A stretch of DNA of 64,000 nucleotides, taken from the NCBI GenBank assembly GCA_014905825.1, contig JACGCN010000040.1, positions 369,218-433,217 of the forward strand, read 5' to 3'. Positions 47,701 through 60,058 of the stretch are shown here, in pieces (the first letter of the stretch is position 1; every line of letters starts with the position of its first letter). The notes under the pieces are model-generated. The model had not been told where the DNA came from. It ran no database searches and saw nothing but the letters and a program-made list of their open reading frames with translations. Position numbers and translations under genes: made by a program. This stretch comes from Lyophyllum atratum. Lineage: Eukaryota > Basidiomycota > Agaricomycetes > Agaricales > Lyophyllaceae.

Positions 47701-48691
47701 CTGGAGTCATCCGAGACTCCACCACCAGGTCGCTCCCTCAGATCACGGTCCTTATTGACCAGCCACTGTTTCAACACATCCGCACATTCTAGCCATCCGT
47801 GTTGTCGTGCAAGTATTTCAGGCGTGATGCCATGCTTGTCCGAGCGATTGGCGTGTGCGCCGTGTAGTAGCAGAAGGGTGACGGCTTCCGTGTTTCCGTT
47901 CGCGGCAGCGAAGTGGAGAGGGGTAGAACCAGAAGTACCGACGATAGGCGCAGACGAATCCCTATTCTTGTCATTCGAGTAGCGTCTTGGGAGTCTATGC
48001 AATAATTACTCAAGTTTAGTGATGTCGCAGCGCGCGACGAAAAGTAGAATTGACCTTGGGGCATTGACATCGGCTCCGTGGTCAATCAACAGTTTCACGA
48101 CCTGTACGTTCCCACCTGCACATGCCGCATGAAGGGGAAGAACACCATCGAGAACGGAGTTAATAGGCTGGCCGTGGTCTAGGGCATATTCTACGAGACC
48201 GACGTTCCCCGTCGCAGCAGCAGAGTGCAAACCAAGGCTAGGGACTAAAAGGTGAATAGGATGAGGAGCCAATGACGATGAAAACAATGGGTTGACGCAC
48301 AGTCTGTGGTAACGTTGTACTTTGCTTCCGCTTTTTGATATGTAGTCCTCATTGCGACAGGCATGGTAGGGGAGACCAGCCGTCAAGACCTGGCGCTGAT
48401 ATGATCTTATAGTGTGTTGTTTAATGGTACAGAAGCCGAAACTGATGTCTGAGTGCTTTGATTCAGTACCAGTGGCTATTGTTTATGGATCCGAACCCCG
48501 ATGTGACCCTGTAAAACGGCTTGGGCGCTGTACTTCGGTAGTAGTACGACTGATTCAGAAGTCGATGCCAGTGACGCCGTTGTCGAGGGAAATGCGAGGC
48601 CAATGGACCCTCGGGGGGATGGTGGTGGTATGCGGACAAGAGCTCTCGGCGTCACAACTGGTGCGATCACTGGGGAATCCACGCTTGCCAT
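44712..48691 (-). CDS. Large ankyrin-repeat protein with long disordered C-terminus
   Basis: About 1,250 residues. The proposed start at 48691 gives MASVDSPVIAPVVTPRALVR; small exons then lead through VLTAGLPYHACR to the ankyrin repeats: GLHSAAATGNVGLVEYALDH, GVLPLHAACAGGNVQVVKLL with IDHGADVNAPR, then across an intron STPLHFAAANGNTEAVTLLL with LHGAHANRSDKHGITPEILA. The rest, from ~47750 to 44712, is one very long exon of Ser/Pro-rich text with PxxP and basic patches (RRRIHVKHSIDNALNKLKSS, VRKLGSKYSLMNLFKKGQ), ending FKSLVQTLKGKP. Such ankyrin proteins are conserved in Agaricomycetes; function is unknown, though a scaffold role is plausible. The exact first exon is uncertain, the ankyrin and tail parts are certain coding. 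Confidence 0.8.
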
Positions 48692-50531
48692 TCTCGGAAC
48701 AGTCCAAATTTGAAAATGCATTTTATTTATCTCATCTCCGTCTCTCTCGCTTACCCGTCACCGACAATCATCCTTTATTTCTGAACAGATATATACGTAC
48801 GTGCGTACCATGCTAGCACGATGAGCTTCATGAAGGTCGCTGTCTTGCAGCTTACCTATCGATAAGCTGGCCGTCTACTCGGACCTGATGTGATCCCGCA
48901 CTCCACTCCAAATACCCCTCTAGTGAACTCCGGCCATTGTTCCTGGGATCCTTCGAAATGTTCGATGTGTTGACGTAGTGTTGACGTCTCTTCCCCTCCT
49001 GAACTATGACCTGCCAACTTGGATTCTCCAATTTTGCCGCGCGGCCCGATGCCTGAGCCTGGCCACGTTCTGGGGGACATACAGATATATACCATCTGCG
49101 GTCTTCTTCTACCGTGGTTTTTGGGGACTTTATCGACGCATGGTATGATCAGCCTGGTGCCCCCAAACGTGTCCGGGATTGCGGTGTAAGAACATACACA
49201 GCACGGACATGATGATCATGCTGCGACAGTTTTCACCAAGTTCTCTCAGCGCACGTTGTGCTACATGGATCACGGGAGTGGGAGGAGGCAGATTCTAGAA
49301 ACGTAAAGATAACCCGTGTAACTTTGGGATCATGGGTCACTAAAGGGTCTCTCATACGTGGGTTAAGGTGGGCTATGATGCTGATTCAAGGTCGTTACAT
49401 TGACATTGCTCACGATATGTAATCGCAAGGTAAAGTATTCTACCTGTGGCATGATAATTATAGCTTAAACATCGTAACCCTTATCTCACCTGCCTCTGTT
49501 ACAGAATGTCACGCGAGGGAATATCTAGTCCAAGGCGCTACAATGGCGCTTGATGGTTACTCGGCCAAAGAGCGGCGAACCCTCCTCAGCAAGAATGGGG
49601 ATTGCTTGCGAATTCGTTGGTGCCGAATTGATCCTTGTTGCTGATGCTCGGTCGGTACGACGGTATGTACCAGCCAATTGAATTCTAACATGAGCCCAGC
49701 CTTGTATCTTCAAAAGTCGAAGTTCGGATGACTTGAGCTGCGGAGTCAAGTGGTTTTTGGCAGATTGAATCAAGAAACAGTTGTTGACAAGCATCGAAGC
49801 AAAAGATATCGGGTCGAGGATGCACTAGAAAGAAGTGGGACCGATTGATGGCAGATCAGGTCAGCTGTACAATGTTTCTCTCAACATCTCGAGATAACAA
49901 TCGAGATCGATTGAAAATGAGAACTCTAGCAGCAACGAGGAAGTCATCATCATGAGAGATCTCAACATATAGGCCAGAAGGCCAAGCCGCCTCATGCATA
50001 TTATCAGCCCAATGTATGGGGTTGGTATGGGGCTACTTCAGTGTTTGTTCTGCGGCCTGCCCCTCTCCCCAACGTCCGAGGCACATGACATACCGTGTCA
50101 GGAAACAATTCTTTGAGGAAAGCTCGCTTTTTCCAACCGTCTTAAGCGTCTAATGCTATCCGTCAGCTGAGTTGCTCTGGTCTTGGGCCGAACGAGATAC
50201 TACCGTATGAAGTAGAGGAGATGTTGTTTGCATCAATAAATTCCTTAAAAGGGTCTCTTCTAAAGTTTTTTAACCTCACCCCCAAGACCTTAGGAATTCA
50301 AGATGACTTCAGAAGGTCAGATAAACCTAAAAATACACACTGGTTCGTCGTTCGTATGTTGAAAAATACAGTACTGGGCCGGAATCCCGCTGGTTGAAAT
50401 CTACTTCTAAATCACTCAGTGATCGTTTGATAACCCGGCCAGAACCTCTACCGCAATCATGCTGGGCGCCACGTCCCGGTGATCGACAATGGACGTCCAT
50501 GAATGCCCCTTCCCCCTGAGTGATACAGAAA
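48692..50531. other. Gene-poor region of 1.8 kb
   Basis: It lies between the ankyrin gene's 5' end and the 3' end of the Zn2Cys6 regulator. Frames at 48856-49095 and 49525-49794 (minus) carry no known motif. No repeats were found by eye. Confidence 0.5.
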
Positions 50532-53069
50532 TCACGCTTCCTTGCATTCCTTCGTACAAATGGTCATGCTGTTCGTTATAGGTGGTGGTGCGATCTGGCC
50601 GTTCCCGTAGATTGGGGTTATATTGAGATCGGAGGGGGGCCCGAACAGGCTGGAGTATGTCAAACTCGCAAACCAGTCGTACCCGAGATCGACAGGTTGT
50701 ATGGCGCTGTACGGACTGGGCGGATCACGGGAGGGAATGCTGTTGCATCATGGGTTGCAGGCGCCATCGCGCCCGACGTCTGTTTTCTCCACCAGCTTTC
50801 TTGACGTAAAGAGCCTAGAACCTCCGCGCCCATCCGAGCAATTTCCTTTCGTTTACCCTTCTCCTGTGCTGCCACATGTGCGAGGACCACAAGCGCCCTA
50901 TTCACCAGCTGATCGGCTTCCGTCGTTTTTTCTTCCCATGGGTACCGCGTTAAGGTTGTGATCAGTGCAACGGACGCTTCGAAGAGGGAGAAGCAACCCT
51001 CGAAGTACCAGATGCTTCCTGGAAATACAGGTTGTCGGCAGGAGTGTTCATCCCGATACCGAACGACGGCATCATGGGTATCGCACTGCAGCCGGATAAG
51101 CCTTATGGCCATGAGAATACAGGTTTTCCTGGACTCTAAAACGTCTGGCCGGGGGTGAGATTCACGTATGCCAGTGAGGGCGGCGACGTGAAGCTTCATC
51201 CTAAAAAGAAGATACCAAGTATGGAGGGTGTACCGTTGATGATCAACAATTAACAAGTCCGCCGGTGAGAGATCACTGATGACGTTGTTGTCGCGGAGTA
51301 ACTGATACTCAGCGGGAAGACATTGCTCCCAATGTTCCAGCTGGCTGTCAATCTCGAAAAACGGAGGCAAGTCCGGGTACAAGACGCTAAAGCACTGAAT
51401 TCCGAAGAATATCAGCAGCACATTCCATAACTGCACCGCCCACGTACCGTCTCAAGTGCTTCTCCTGCGAGAGCGGCTAGCTGAATGATAGTGACTTGTC
51501 CAAAATCAAAAAGATTTCGCGTTCCATCTGGCTCCGTTGGGGATGGGACGGCGACGTCAAATATCTCTTTCCGCACCATTTGCGGTCGGCCCAGTAGGAT
51601 TGAGTACATTCTGTGGGTCAGAGATAAGCCAAGATGCGTATAACCACACGCTAAATCCATACTTATCCCATATATAAAGACCCCACCACGCGCGTCGCCT
51701 GAGCAGCTTCTCATCCTTCGACATAACCTGCCATTGTCTCCATCCAGGATCCCTATGCATCCCTACTGCCTCAGCGCTCCTGAGACCATTACCAACAAGT
51801 TTCCACGCCTCGCTTACGCGACCCCTTTGGGAGAGATAGCTGCAGAGCAGAGGCACCGCCAAACAAGAAAGCACAGTCCCGTCTGCGGCGGAAACCATTA
51901 AGGAGAGATTTGGTTTGTTCATATAGTCATCTTCTGCGATACGCCGCGCAGTCATAGCAGAAGAAAAATAGTGGTCGCTATAATCGGGATCATCGGCGGT
52001 ATCTTGCCCATCCGTGGATAACGGTCGAGCATAGGCGAGGACCGCGAAAAAGAGAGACAACCAGTTGGCGTTGATCTGGATACCATGCGGACCAGGGTAC
52101 TCCAGAGCATTCCACATCTGAGTGCAAGCAGTCCTAAACCAGTCCTCGGGAATTCCAAAGCGCCAATTGCTCTCCGTGAAAAATGTGGACAATAGTGATG
52201 TCGCGAGAGGTACTGGCGGAATATCTCGGATAAGCACTTCAACCCTCTCTATTAGCGAGCTCGACATCAAACCAGGGTTAGATTCGCGATACGCCGACGT
52301 CGAGTCCGTCGATTTTGCATATAGGAACCGGGATGTTTTTCCCGTACTAATCTGTTTCAAGTGGATTCCGCATGAATTGGAATAGAAAGATGAATTCCAG
52401 TGCGACTCACGGCATGGAGAGCGCAGACTAGACTCCCTCTTCCTATATATTCACCATGATGCCCAACTGACAGATGCGCAAGTGCCGACGTCGTAGCGTA
52501 GGCTGTCGGCTGGAGCCGATTTAGGCGACACGGCTGGTGTTCAATCTCCTGTTCTCCGCATAGCTCCTTAGAGCGCGAGTGCGGAGGTGGGAGGTCCGGA
52601 CCAGGAGAAGTATGAGGAGAAGTGTTTTCGGTGGACGCAAGCGTACTGGAGCCAGATGGAGAGTTGAGAAATAAAGTATCTGGAATGGGTTCGATTTTAG
52701 TCTGTCCCTGAGATTTTGGACTATTTTGGACCCTCAGAGCCTTTTCCAGAGAGGCAATACGAGAGAGAAGTTGTTGAATAGTCTGCTCTGATGATGGGAG
52801 GGTAGAAACATTGGGTGGGCGTGCTGGGGCCGGGCGGGCAAGCGGAACCGTTTCCCATCGACATAGATGAGTTACTCCCCGTGATACGCATAAGGAGCAG
52901 GGATATTTACGATCGCATTTCTAGAGGCTAGTTTAGTCACTAAACCTATCACAATGAGATGAAAAAGCACGCACTTGTCGACGTTTGGTACATTCCACAC
53001 AGCTCAGCCTCAAGCGCCGACGGGTTTTTTCTCCTTTCCAGTCTCTGATAGCCTTTGATCGGAGTCCAT
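50532..53069 (-). CDS. Zn2Cys6 fungal-specific transcription factor
   Basis: A nuclear regulator. Its DNA-binding zinc cluster reads RRRLRLSCVECTKRRQ then, after a short intron, KCDRKYPCSLCVSRGVTHLC (53000-52865), the full C-x2-C-x6-C-x5-C-x2-C-x7-C pattern. A coiled-coil linker (IQQLLSRIASLEKALRVQ, ~52770) follows, then the fungal_trans domain: SLFFAVLAYARP, AWKLVGNGLRSAEAVGMHRD and LRRRAWWGLYIWDK (52070-51665). Near the end a 53-base intron (GTGGAG...CAACAG, ~50745-50800) restores the frame to YSAIQPVDLGYDWFASLTYS and the stop at 50532. The natural-looking start MDSDQRLSETGKEK at 53069 is one base out of frame at a run of six A. An alternative in-frame ATG lies at 53172 but gives an odd N-terminus. 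Target genes are unknown. Confidence 0.83.
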
Positions 53070-53329
53070 GATTGGAAGCACGAACACAGAGGATGAAATC
53101 AACGGGTGAAGATATTCCGTTTCTTGCTATATAGACGAGGAAACGACCTGTATGGTAAGGAGCGCTGATCACCTAGATCATATAAAGGAAGTTGTGAGTT
53201 GCCAATCCACGTTGTTCAGGAACAACACAACAAGAGCTTTTTGAATGTGTAAGGGATTCGGACTGGATCAAAGAAGAGTCAGAATACCTCCGTTAGTAAG
53301 AGCAGCTGATGATCAATGTATTAACTCCG

Positions 53330-54557
53330 TTAAACATCCAACATGCGTTTGGCTCCTTGCCAAACCGTAAAACTAACTGCCGTCATAGGGACTACCTTCA
53401 AGTACCCGATTGTCAGCCCAACATAGAAACCTCTCCACCCTCCGCATTGCCATATAGCCCTGATAGTTTCGCCCCAACGGAGCCAGCGATCGGGATGAGT
53501 GATCCCGCCAACTTGCATTCGTCGGCGGATAATCTCGAAGGGATACGATGCCGTTTGGGCGATCACACCTGAAACAGCTCCAATGACAAGATCGGCGAAG
53601 GGCGTTGGCGGTTTATGACCAGCCTTGTTAGCGGGGAGAAATCGGGCCCGAAGATAGCCCCAACTGAGGAAGGATACCCCTGCATAGGGGATCATTCCTG
53701 CGATAGTGACCGAAAAGCCGCGGTAAAATTTGAGTATTGGAAAACGATCAATATAGTGTGCTGCGTTTATGATGGGCCGAGCTCCGGGATGAGGTGTTGC
53801 TGTTGATGTCGTGCGTTCATTATATATGTGTCTAAAGACTTGCGTGAATGTAGGTGGTCTGGATCCTCCGAGTGGGGTGGGTGACTTCGTATGGAAGGCC
53901 ATTCGAACGCGGATAACGTCTAAGGGGTATGTCACAAACACAGACATGGTTCCTGGTCAATCGGGTCAGCGAGCCTTCTCAGTATAAGATGGGTTGTGAC
54001 AAACCTGATATGGCTCCTGCGAGAAAACGCCTTGCATTAGTCTCTTGTTCCCGGGTGGGCATCAGTATCTGAGGAAACCAAGGCTATGAGATATGCTCGA
54101 TTGGATCCGCCGACGTGGCTCACGCTGTGGACTTGGTCGTATGCCATGAATTTGATGCCTGCGTAGGGAAAAATCCGAAGTAGGGTTACAGAATGTCCTT
54201 GGAAGAGGCCTCGAACTCCTGCTTGTCGATATATTTCGGCGCCAGCACGAAATGCGCCGCTCCATGAACCTTCGTAAGGTCCTCTATGAGTTTCTGCTCA
54301 TCAAAATGGACCGCGGTAGCGTAACTCACCAGCATACTTGCGAAAGTCAGGATTGGAGGCTTGGAACAGAATTTTGACTCGGTCCAGAGGTGCAACTACT
54401 GTCTTCGCCTATGTATTTGGTGAGTGCCGATGCTCTCACAATGAAAAGATCAGATAACACATACTACACATCCTGCGATTCCTCCAGCTAGGGTCGAGCG
54501 GATTATGTAGTGGAAACTCTGCTTGTCTCGACTTCGGCTCGGGACATTGGAACTCAT
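53330..54557 (-). CDS. LEU5: Mitochondrial carrier, probable CoA transporter (Leu5/SLC25A42-like)
   Basis: Inner-membrane carrier thought to import coenzyme A or its precursors. The start at 54557 gives [20 protein letters not shown] then [11 protein letters not shown], and after an intron [19 protein letters not shown] (54415-54355), the first signature and typical of this subfamily. Next are [18 protein letters not shown] and [20 protein letters not shown]. The second repeat reads [10 protein letters not shown] then [16 protein letters not shown] (~53930), and the third [14 protein letters not shown] (~53560-53520). The end is [20 protein letters not shown] at 53330. Three P-x-[DE]-x-x-[RK] motifs and six helices are present. 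The spacer [12 protein letters not shown] in the second repeat is longer than in animal relatives, as in yeast. Head-to-head with HOP2, 254 bases apart. Confidence 0.86.
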
Positions 54558-54811
54558 TCGCAAAGCGATGAGCAGAGAAAGCTCATGCAAGGAACGACGA
54601 GCTGCCTGGGAGATGCTACACGAAGTGGGAGACTGAGAAATCCTTACAGCAACTGGGGCATTTTCAAATTCTCAGGTCCTTCCGTGCGTCGTCCGGCTGC
54701 ATGAGCCGTCCCGACGGCAGATCCCGAGCCTCACGTTATATTCACGTGACAGTCGTCGCGTCGACGGAATTCGAAGTTCGAGTTGACCCAGTACTTTCCC
54801 CACAAGCGACG

Positions 54812-55874
54812 ATGTCGTCAAAAGTAAAAGCTGAACCCAAGGTAGCCATCCTCAAAGGCCAAGAAGGTAACCTTTGAGCCATCTAGAAACTCAATTCTAA
54901 CCACTGTAAAGCCGAGGACAAGGTGCTCGAATACCTGAAAAGAGTCTCAATATCGCCATGTTTTCTTCTGTAGCTGACGCGTTTTGCTGTCAGATGAACC
55001 GTCCATACGGAGCAGTTGATGTTGCAGCAAATCTGAAAGGCGCCGTACCGAAGGTGGCTACTCAGAAGATTTTGGTCGCGCTAGCTGAGAAAGGGCAATT
55101 GGTTCAGAAAACCTACGGCGAGCTTCAAACATTCCTATCCTAGTCCTCGATATATGCGCCTAATTTTCGATACTTACTTTGATACAGGCAAAACGACCTT
55201 TTTTGTTATCAATCAATCAACTATCGACTCTGTATCAGCGGACGCGCTTGCGAATTTAGAGACGGAACAGAAGGCGGTCGATGAGGAGAATAAAATACTT
55301 GCTATTGACCTTAGGACGGCCAATCTCGGTAAACTATCATTATTACATATTTTGAAAGGTACTCACATCTCTAATAGAGCTTACGAAACTCAAGATGGCT
55401 CCCAGTGACCATGAGCTGGATATCCAGATCGGGGAAACCTCCAAGATCGTGAGTTATAACGGAGTCTCATAGAAGCAACTACATGTCCTTTAGCTGACAT
55501 CTTTGTCGGCTCGTTTACAACCCCTGCGATCTGGCGCGCCGTTGATATCGGAAGCGGAACTGGTGCTGGTCAACGCTGAATGGACCAAATGGCGAGCAGA
55601 ATGGATCAAAAGGAAGAAAGTTTTCACAACGTGCGTCCTGATCCAGCCTACCAAACTAATCAAAGCACATGGGAAGCACTTTGAAGCAAGGCTTATCTTG
55701 TACCGGGTTCATAGGTTCTGGCAATTGGCGACAGATGCTCTGCCTCCTCAGGACGCTGCAAGCCTCGCGGAGGACCTTGGCGTTGAATTGGATGGGACTG
55801 AACACACCGCTCTCGAAGGCTCTCCTCTGTGTCTTTGCCCGAAAACGTCGAATTCCCTCAAGAGGAAACGCTAA
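54812..55874 (+). CDS. HOP2: Homologous-pairing protein 2 (TBPIP/Hop2), meiotic recombination
   Basis: Partner of Mnd1; the complex stimulates Dmc1/Rad51 strand exchange in meiosis. Small exons join as MSSKVKAEPKVAILKGQE, EDKVLEYLKR, then the winged-helix TBPIP domain MNRPYGAVDVAANLKGAVPK and VATQKILVALAEKGQLVQKT (54995-55120). KTTFFVINQST follows an intron. A coiled coil follows: DALANLETEQKAVDEENKIL, DHELDIQIGETSKI and SLSARLQPLRSGAPLISEAE. The C-terminal helix EWTKWRAEWIKRKKVFTT leads to LATDALPPQDAASLAEDLGV, and the end is SNSLKRKR at TAA 55874. Length (~230 residues) and domain order match Hop2. The exon covering 55640-55730 may contain an intron that I could not fix exactly. Confidence 0.88.
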
Positions 55875-56270
55875 ACTCTTCGTTTTTTGGGCTCTCATGT
55901 TGTCTCGATCCTCCGTTTGCCGAATGTATATTCCTGATACCTTCTAGCTTGTCCGCTTACGTGTATTTTTGCTGTACTTTTCGTTCTTCGTGACTGGCGG
56001 AATGAACAACAATTCTTTCCCTTCTGCGCATGCGCTTTCCACCATTACCAGCAACCAACTATTGAACATTGTGGCAAGGTCATGGATGAAACTGAGGAAA
56101 ACATATTGTGGTCTAATCTTATCGACCACCGTTGCCACAGACCAACCGTATCAATATTTATCTTGATCAGGACCCCCACGGGGGCCCGGGCATCCCTGAA
56201 CGGCCAGAGATCACCTTGAGAGTGCTTCTGTTCTTCAGTGCGCGCAAGTCCTTACAGTAACACTGATAGC

Positions 56271-57036
56271 ATGAGACCCCTACGACTGATTTGGTACGTT
56301 GACGGTTCAAGCCTACCTAAAGTTTTTCTCGCCGATAAACAGGTTCAACAGTGTCATTGCTCTACACCTGTCTACGGTATTAGCCTGGCGTCTCGCGGTC
56401 TTCCATCCCATACCGCTGGCACCAGACGTCAACGCCCAAGTTGCGTGGTCCCGCGATCCAGAAGATGCTTTGGGCGCTTTCTCGTTACAAGCGATCGAAG
56501 ATGGCGCGCTCACCTCCCAGATACAACTTGACGGTAGAACCAGTGACGGGATAGCCACTTTGCAAATCGGCCATCCCAGGTATGTGTATATCTCTGCTTT
56601 TTGCATCCTGTGCATGAGACGACTCTGTTTCAGGCAGTTGTATTTCCAGATAGTCGACAAGTGGGCACCCGTACATTTTAGAATTCATTGTTCTCCTCTC
56701 ATCAACTTGTACAGAAACGCGAACGTGACTGCATCCGGACTATTCTATGTGCGCCCTTCTCCTCATTACCTCATCCCACGTCGTTCACAGAATGCCAGTT
56801 CGATGACCTGACCACCACTTCAACCGGCGCGACAAGTCTGACGAGTTCATCGAGGTACGGTCATCTTCCAGAGCCTTGTGAATATTTCTGACAGTAATTC
56901 CAGCACAACAACGCCAACAAAACCGGCACCACTGCCAAATAGTAATCGTCCTTCGACTGTAATAAGCACCGCAAGTCTTGGGACCGCTATTGCCAGTGGG
57001 GCATCATTATTTGTCTTGTTGTTGAGGTGGTCATAG
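56271..57036 (+). CDS. Secreted Ser/Thr-rich surface protein, probable GPI or membrane anchor
   Basis: Spliced start MRPLRLIW|FNSVIALHLSTVLAWR (intron 56294-56341) forms a signal peptide. A beta-rich domain follows: FHPIPLAPDVNAQVAWSRDP, GAFSLQAIEDGALTSQIQLD and GRTSDGIATLQIGHP, then NVTASGLFYVR. This type of small domain (extracellular, often annotated Kre9/Knh1-like) is common in Agaricomycete cell-wall proteins; that assignment is tentative. The last exons are Ser/Thr/Pro-rich (TTTSTGATSLTSSS, TTTPTKPAPLP) and end with a hydrophobic tail, LGTAIASGASLFVLLL-RWS (stop 57036), fitting a GPI signal or membrane anchor. Internal exon borders at 56580-56720 and 56870-56905 are provisional. Confidence 0.6.
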
Positions 57037-57620
57037 AAGATATGCCCTGCTCCGCAGGTGCAGTGCGCACCCCTTCTCCCGAATGTTTATACCGGGTTGC
57101 CCTTGTGGTTTATTTTGCGGACTCAGTGTCCATGCTCAAGATGTGGCCTGTGGCTTGCTCGGTTTATAATGCGGCGGGGCATATGTAGGACGTCCAATTT
57201 ATGGATGTATAATACATTCTTCTTCTTCCCGCGAAGTTGCTTTCTGCAAGCTTTCTGAAGTGGCTGGGGCAAGTTGGCATCGGACTTCGGGATTTCGGGA
57301 CATAATTTGCAGGCTTACAGCATCTAATGCAAATAAGGCCAAATAAGGTCCTCGTCATTCCACCTGTGTTTTGTCGTTGATCGCGTTCTCGTACGCTCGG
57401 CTCTGCCCAACGTTCCTTGATCGTTGCTGGCTCCACAGCCTGGCATTCTCTTCGCATTTTGACTCCATTCCTGTGGCTTCACGTGAATCCCATTCGTCAC
57501 GGGCGCTTATAGGTCTCCAGTTTTGTCTCGCCACATTCGAAGCTCTCAAATCCACCACGGACGTCCATTCCTGCATTTTGCGCAGCGGGCGTGTGCTAGA
57601 CTATTGGTGGCGTAGTGGTA

Positions 57621-60058
57621 ATGACCGTCACACAGCGGAAACCTCAGCACTTACCTGATGAGATCCAAAGTACGCACGCTCGATCGCGACTTGCTTGCTG
57701 AGTCTCTGACATAATCTCTGCAGCTGTCAATGAACCAGGAGTTCAATATCAATGCGACTCTTGCGCATGTGACCTAACGCATACCATTCGTATCAAATGT
57801 GCCGATCCTGTATGCCAGCCGGAGGACGGGGTGGACATTTGTCCACCATGTTTTTGTGCCGGCAAGGAGTTTGGGAAACACAAGAGGTGGCACGCGTATC
57901 GCGTCATTGTACGTGGCTTTATCTATTCATGGGGATAGGACTTGAATACTCAATACGCCTGCAGGAAATTAACTCATATCCTATATTCACCGAGGACTGG
58001 GGAGCTGACGAGTTGAGCCCCAAGATATATGTTATTATACACCTACTATAACTCTTCTTTTGCAGAGAGCTACTTCTGCTCACTGGTATCGCGAGCCATG
58101 GTATCGGAAACTGGAAGAAAATTGCAGAGCATGTCGGCACCCGAACGAAGGACGAAGTCGAGAAACATTACAACGAAGTCTACGTAGACTCTCCCAGTTG
58201 GCCATTACCAGTGAGTTCCCTTCTACGCCAAAGCTTCTGGAGTCTAACTTCTCATAGCCTATGGATCGTGAATTTGATATTGACCCCGAAGAGTTCCAAG
58301 AGCGGAAACGAAGACGGATATCTACGATGAATGCCATGGCCCTACCGCCTCCAAAGGTCGCACCTACATCCGCCCCAGGTATCCATGAAATCGCTACCTT
58401 CCTTCCTGGTCGATTGGAATTTGAACACGAATTGGACAATGATGCGGAAGACCTCGTGAAGGATCTGGAATTCGGTGTTTGTCTGGAGTACGGGGGCGAT
58501 GAGATCCCAGAAGATGTGGATGACCTCGATGTGCGCGCAAGGCAAAAGTGGCGGGAAGAAGTCAAGCAAGCCGCTCAAAAAGTCATTCCAGTGCGAGGAA
58601 AGACTTTACCCGCTGGAAAAGGTTTGTCGAAAGGCCCCATATCTATTAACGGCAAGACGAACGGGCACCATGGAAACGGAGATCTGGTAAAGCAAGAGAG
58701 CCTAACCAAGTCAGGCGATATTGTCATGGCAAACGGGACTGGGTCTCAGGATGAAGAAGTAGAGGAACCGACACAACCCCCGCCCTTCGAAACGCCAGAG
58801 TCTCTGAAATTCAAACTGACACTAATAGAGATGTACAACCAACGGGTGGAGAAGAGATTAGAGGGCAAAAGCTTCATATTCAACAGGGGGCTGCTAGAGT
58901 ACAAGAAGGTTTGTGCGCTCTGTTATCTAGTTTGACGCAGGCTCACCCCCTGTCCAGATGCAAGCTGCCGAGAAGAAGCGCCCACGCGAGGAAAGAGACA
59001 TCATTCAGAGGCTTCGTCCATTTGCCAAACTCCAAACTGGCGAAGACTACGAAGCTTTTGCGGCAGACATGCTCTGTATGTTCATGTGTTCCTTCATGAT
59101 CATCGTCGGCCTAATTTGATCCTCAGATGAAGCCATCCTTCGGAAGAGGATTCTAGACTTGCAAACCTACCGCCGCCTCGGTTTAACGACAGCTGCTGAC
59201 ATCGAAAAATATGACGCGGATCTGGCCAAGCGGGTAAGTTTACGACACTTATCCAGCGGAAGCCATGATCTCTTATTTTTTGATAACAGACGCAAGCTAA
59301 AGCGAATCCTCCTCGGGACTATCATGCTACAGACCGGTTACATGTCAGGGCAGTTGGGCGACATTCATCTGGTCCTGATCCTCGTCGCGCCATGTCATCA
59401 CTAGGTGATGTTGACGACCGCGAGATGACTCCGAGGCTTCCTGATGCATCCGCTACACCCGGGGTACCTCCGGTTCGCCGTCTTCGTAAGTGCAATTCCA
59501 CTTCAATTTTACACAATTTTAAAACCCACCTTTCTTTTGTTTAGCTGCACCTCTTAACCTCGCCAACAGCCCTTCGCTCCACTTGCTCACTCCCGCCGAA
59601 CAAACCCTTTGCTCCCAGCTGCGGATACTCCCCAAGCCTTATCTCGTCATCAAAGAAACACTTGTTCGTGAGTATGCCCGACGAGGCGGAAAGCTGCGTC
59701 GCAGAGAAGCTAGAGACTTGGTCAAAATCGACGTCAACAAAACCAGTCGTATCTGGGATTTTCTTGTGCAAGCTGGCTTTCTCAAAATCACCAACGAACC
59801 GACTCTCCAGCCTGCTGCGGATGCCAGGTATTATCTGTTTACCTTGTGTGTCCGATTCGCGCTAATTCAAAGTTTTCTAGGGCATCAGCGACTCCGTCAG
59901 TCAATGGCTCTCCTTTGAAAGATGCTCAACCCCGAATGTCCCCTCTCCCCCCTCCTCCCATCGCCACCGCCTTCTCGTCGGGTAGCCATAACGGTTCCTT
60001 GTACAATGCCTCCCTATCCTCTACACCAAGCACCGCGCTGCCTTGGCCTCCTCATTGA
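57621..60058 (+). CDS. ADA2: Transcriptional adaptor Ada2 (SAGA histone acetyltransferase module)
   Basis: Co-activator that links Gcn5 to the rest of SAGA in the nucleus. The ATG at 57621 (MTVTQRKPQHLPDEIQ) joins after an intron to VNEPGVQYQCDSCACDLTHT, the ZZ zinc finger, which continues IRIKCADPVCQPEDGVDICP and KHKRWHAYRVI. The SANT domain is next: YPIFTEDWGADEELLLLTGI with GNWKKIAEHVGTRTKDEVEK and HYNEVYVDSPSWPLP (57965-58210). The middle exon (58261-58910) holds PPMDREFDIDPEEFQERKRR and the helical EEVKQAAQKVI. YQRR-like RILDLQTYRRLGLTTAADIE leads into the C-terminal SWIRM domain LLTPAEQTLCSQLRILPKPY and REYARRGGKLRRREARDLVK. An S/P-rich tail ends at 60058. Domain order and length match Ada2. 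Confidence 0.92.
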
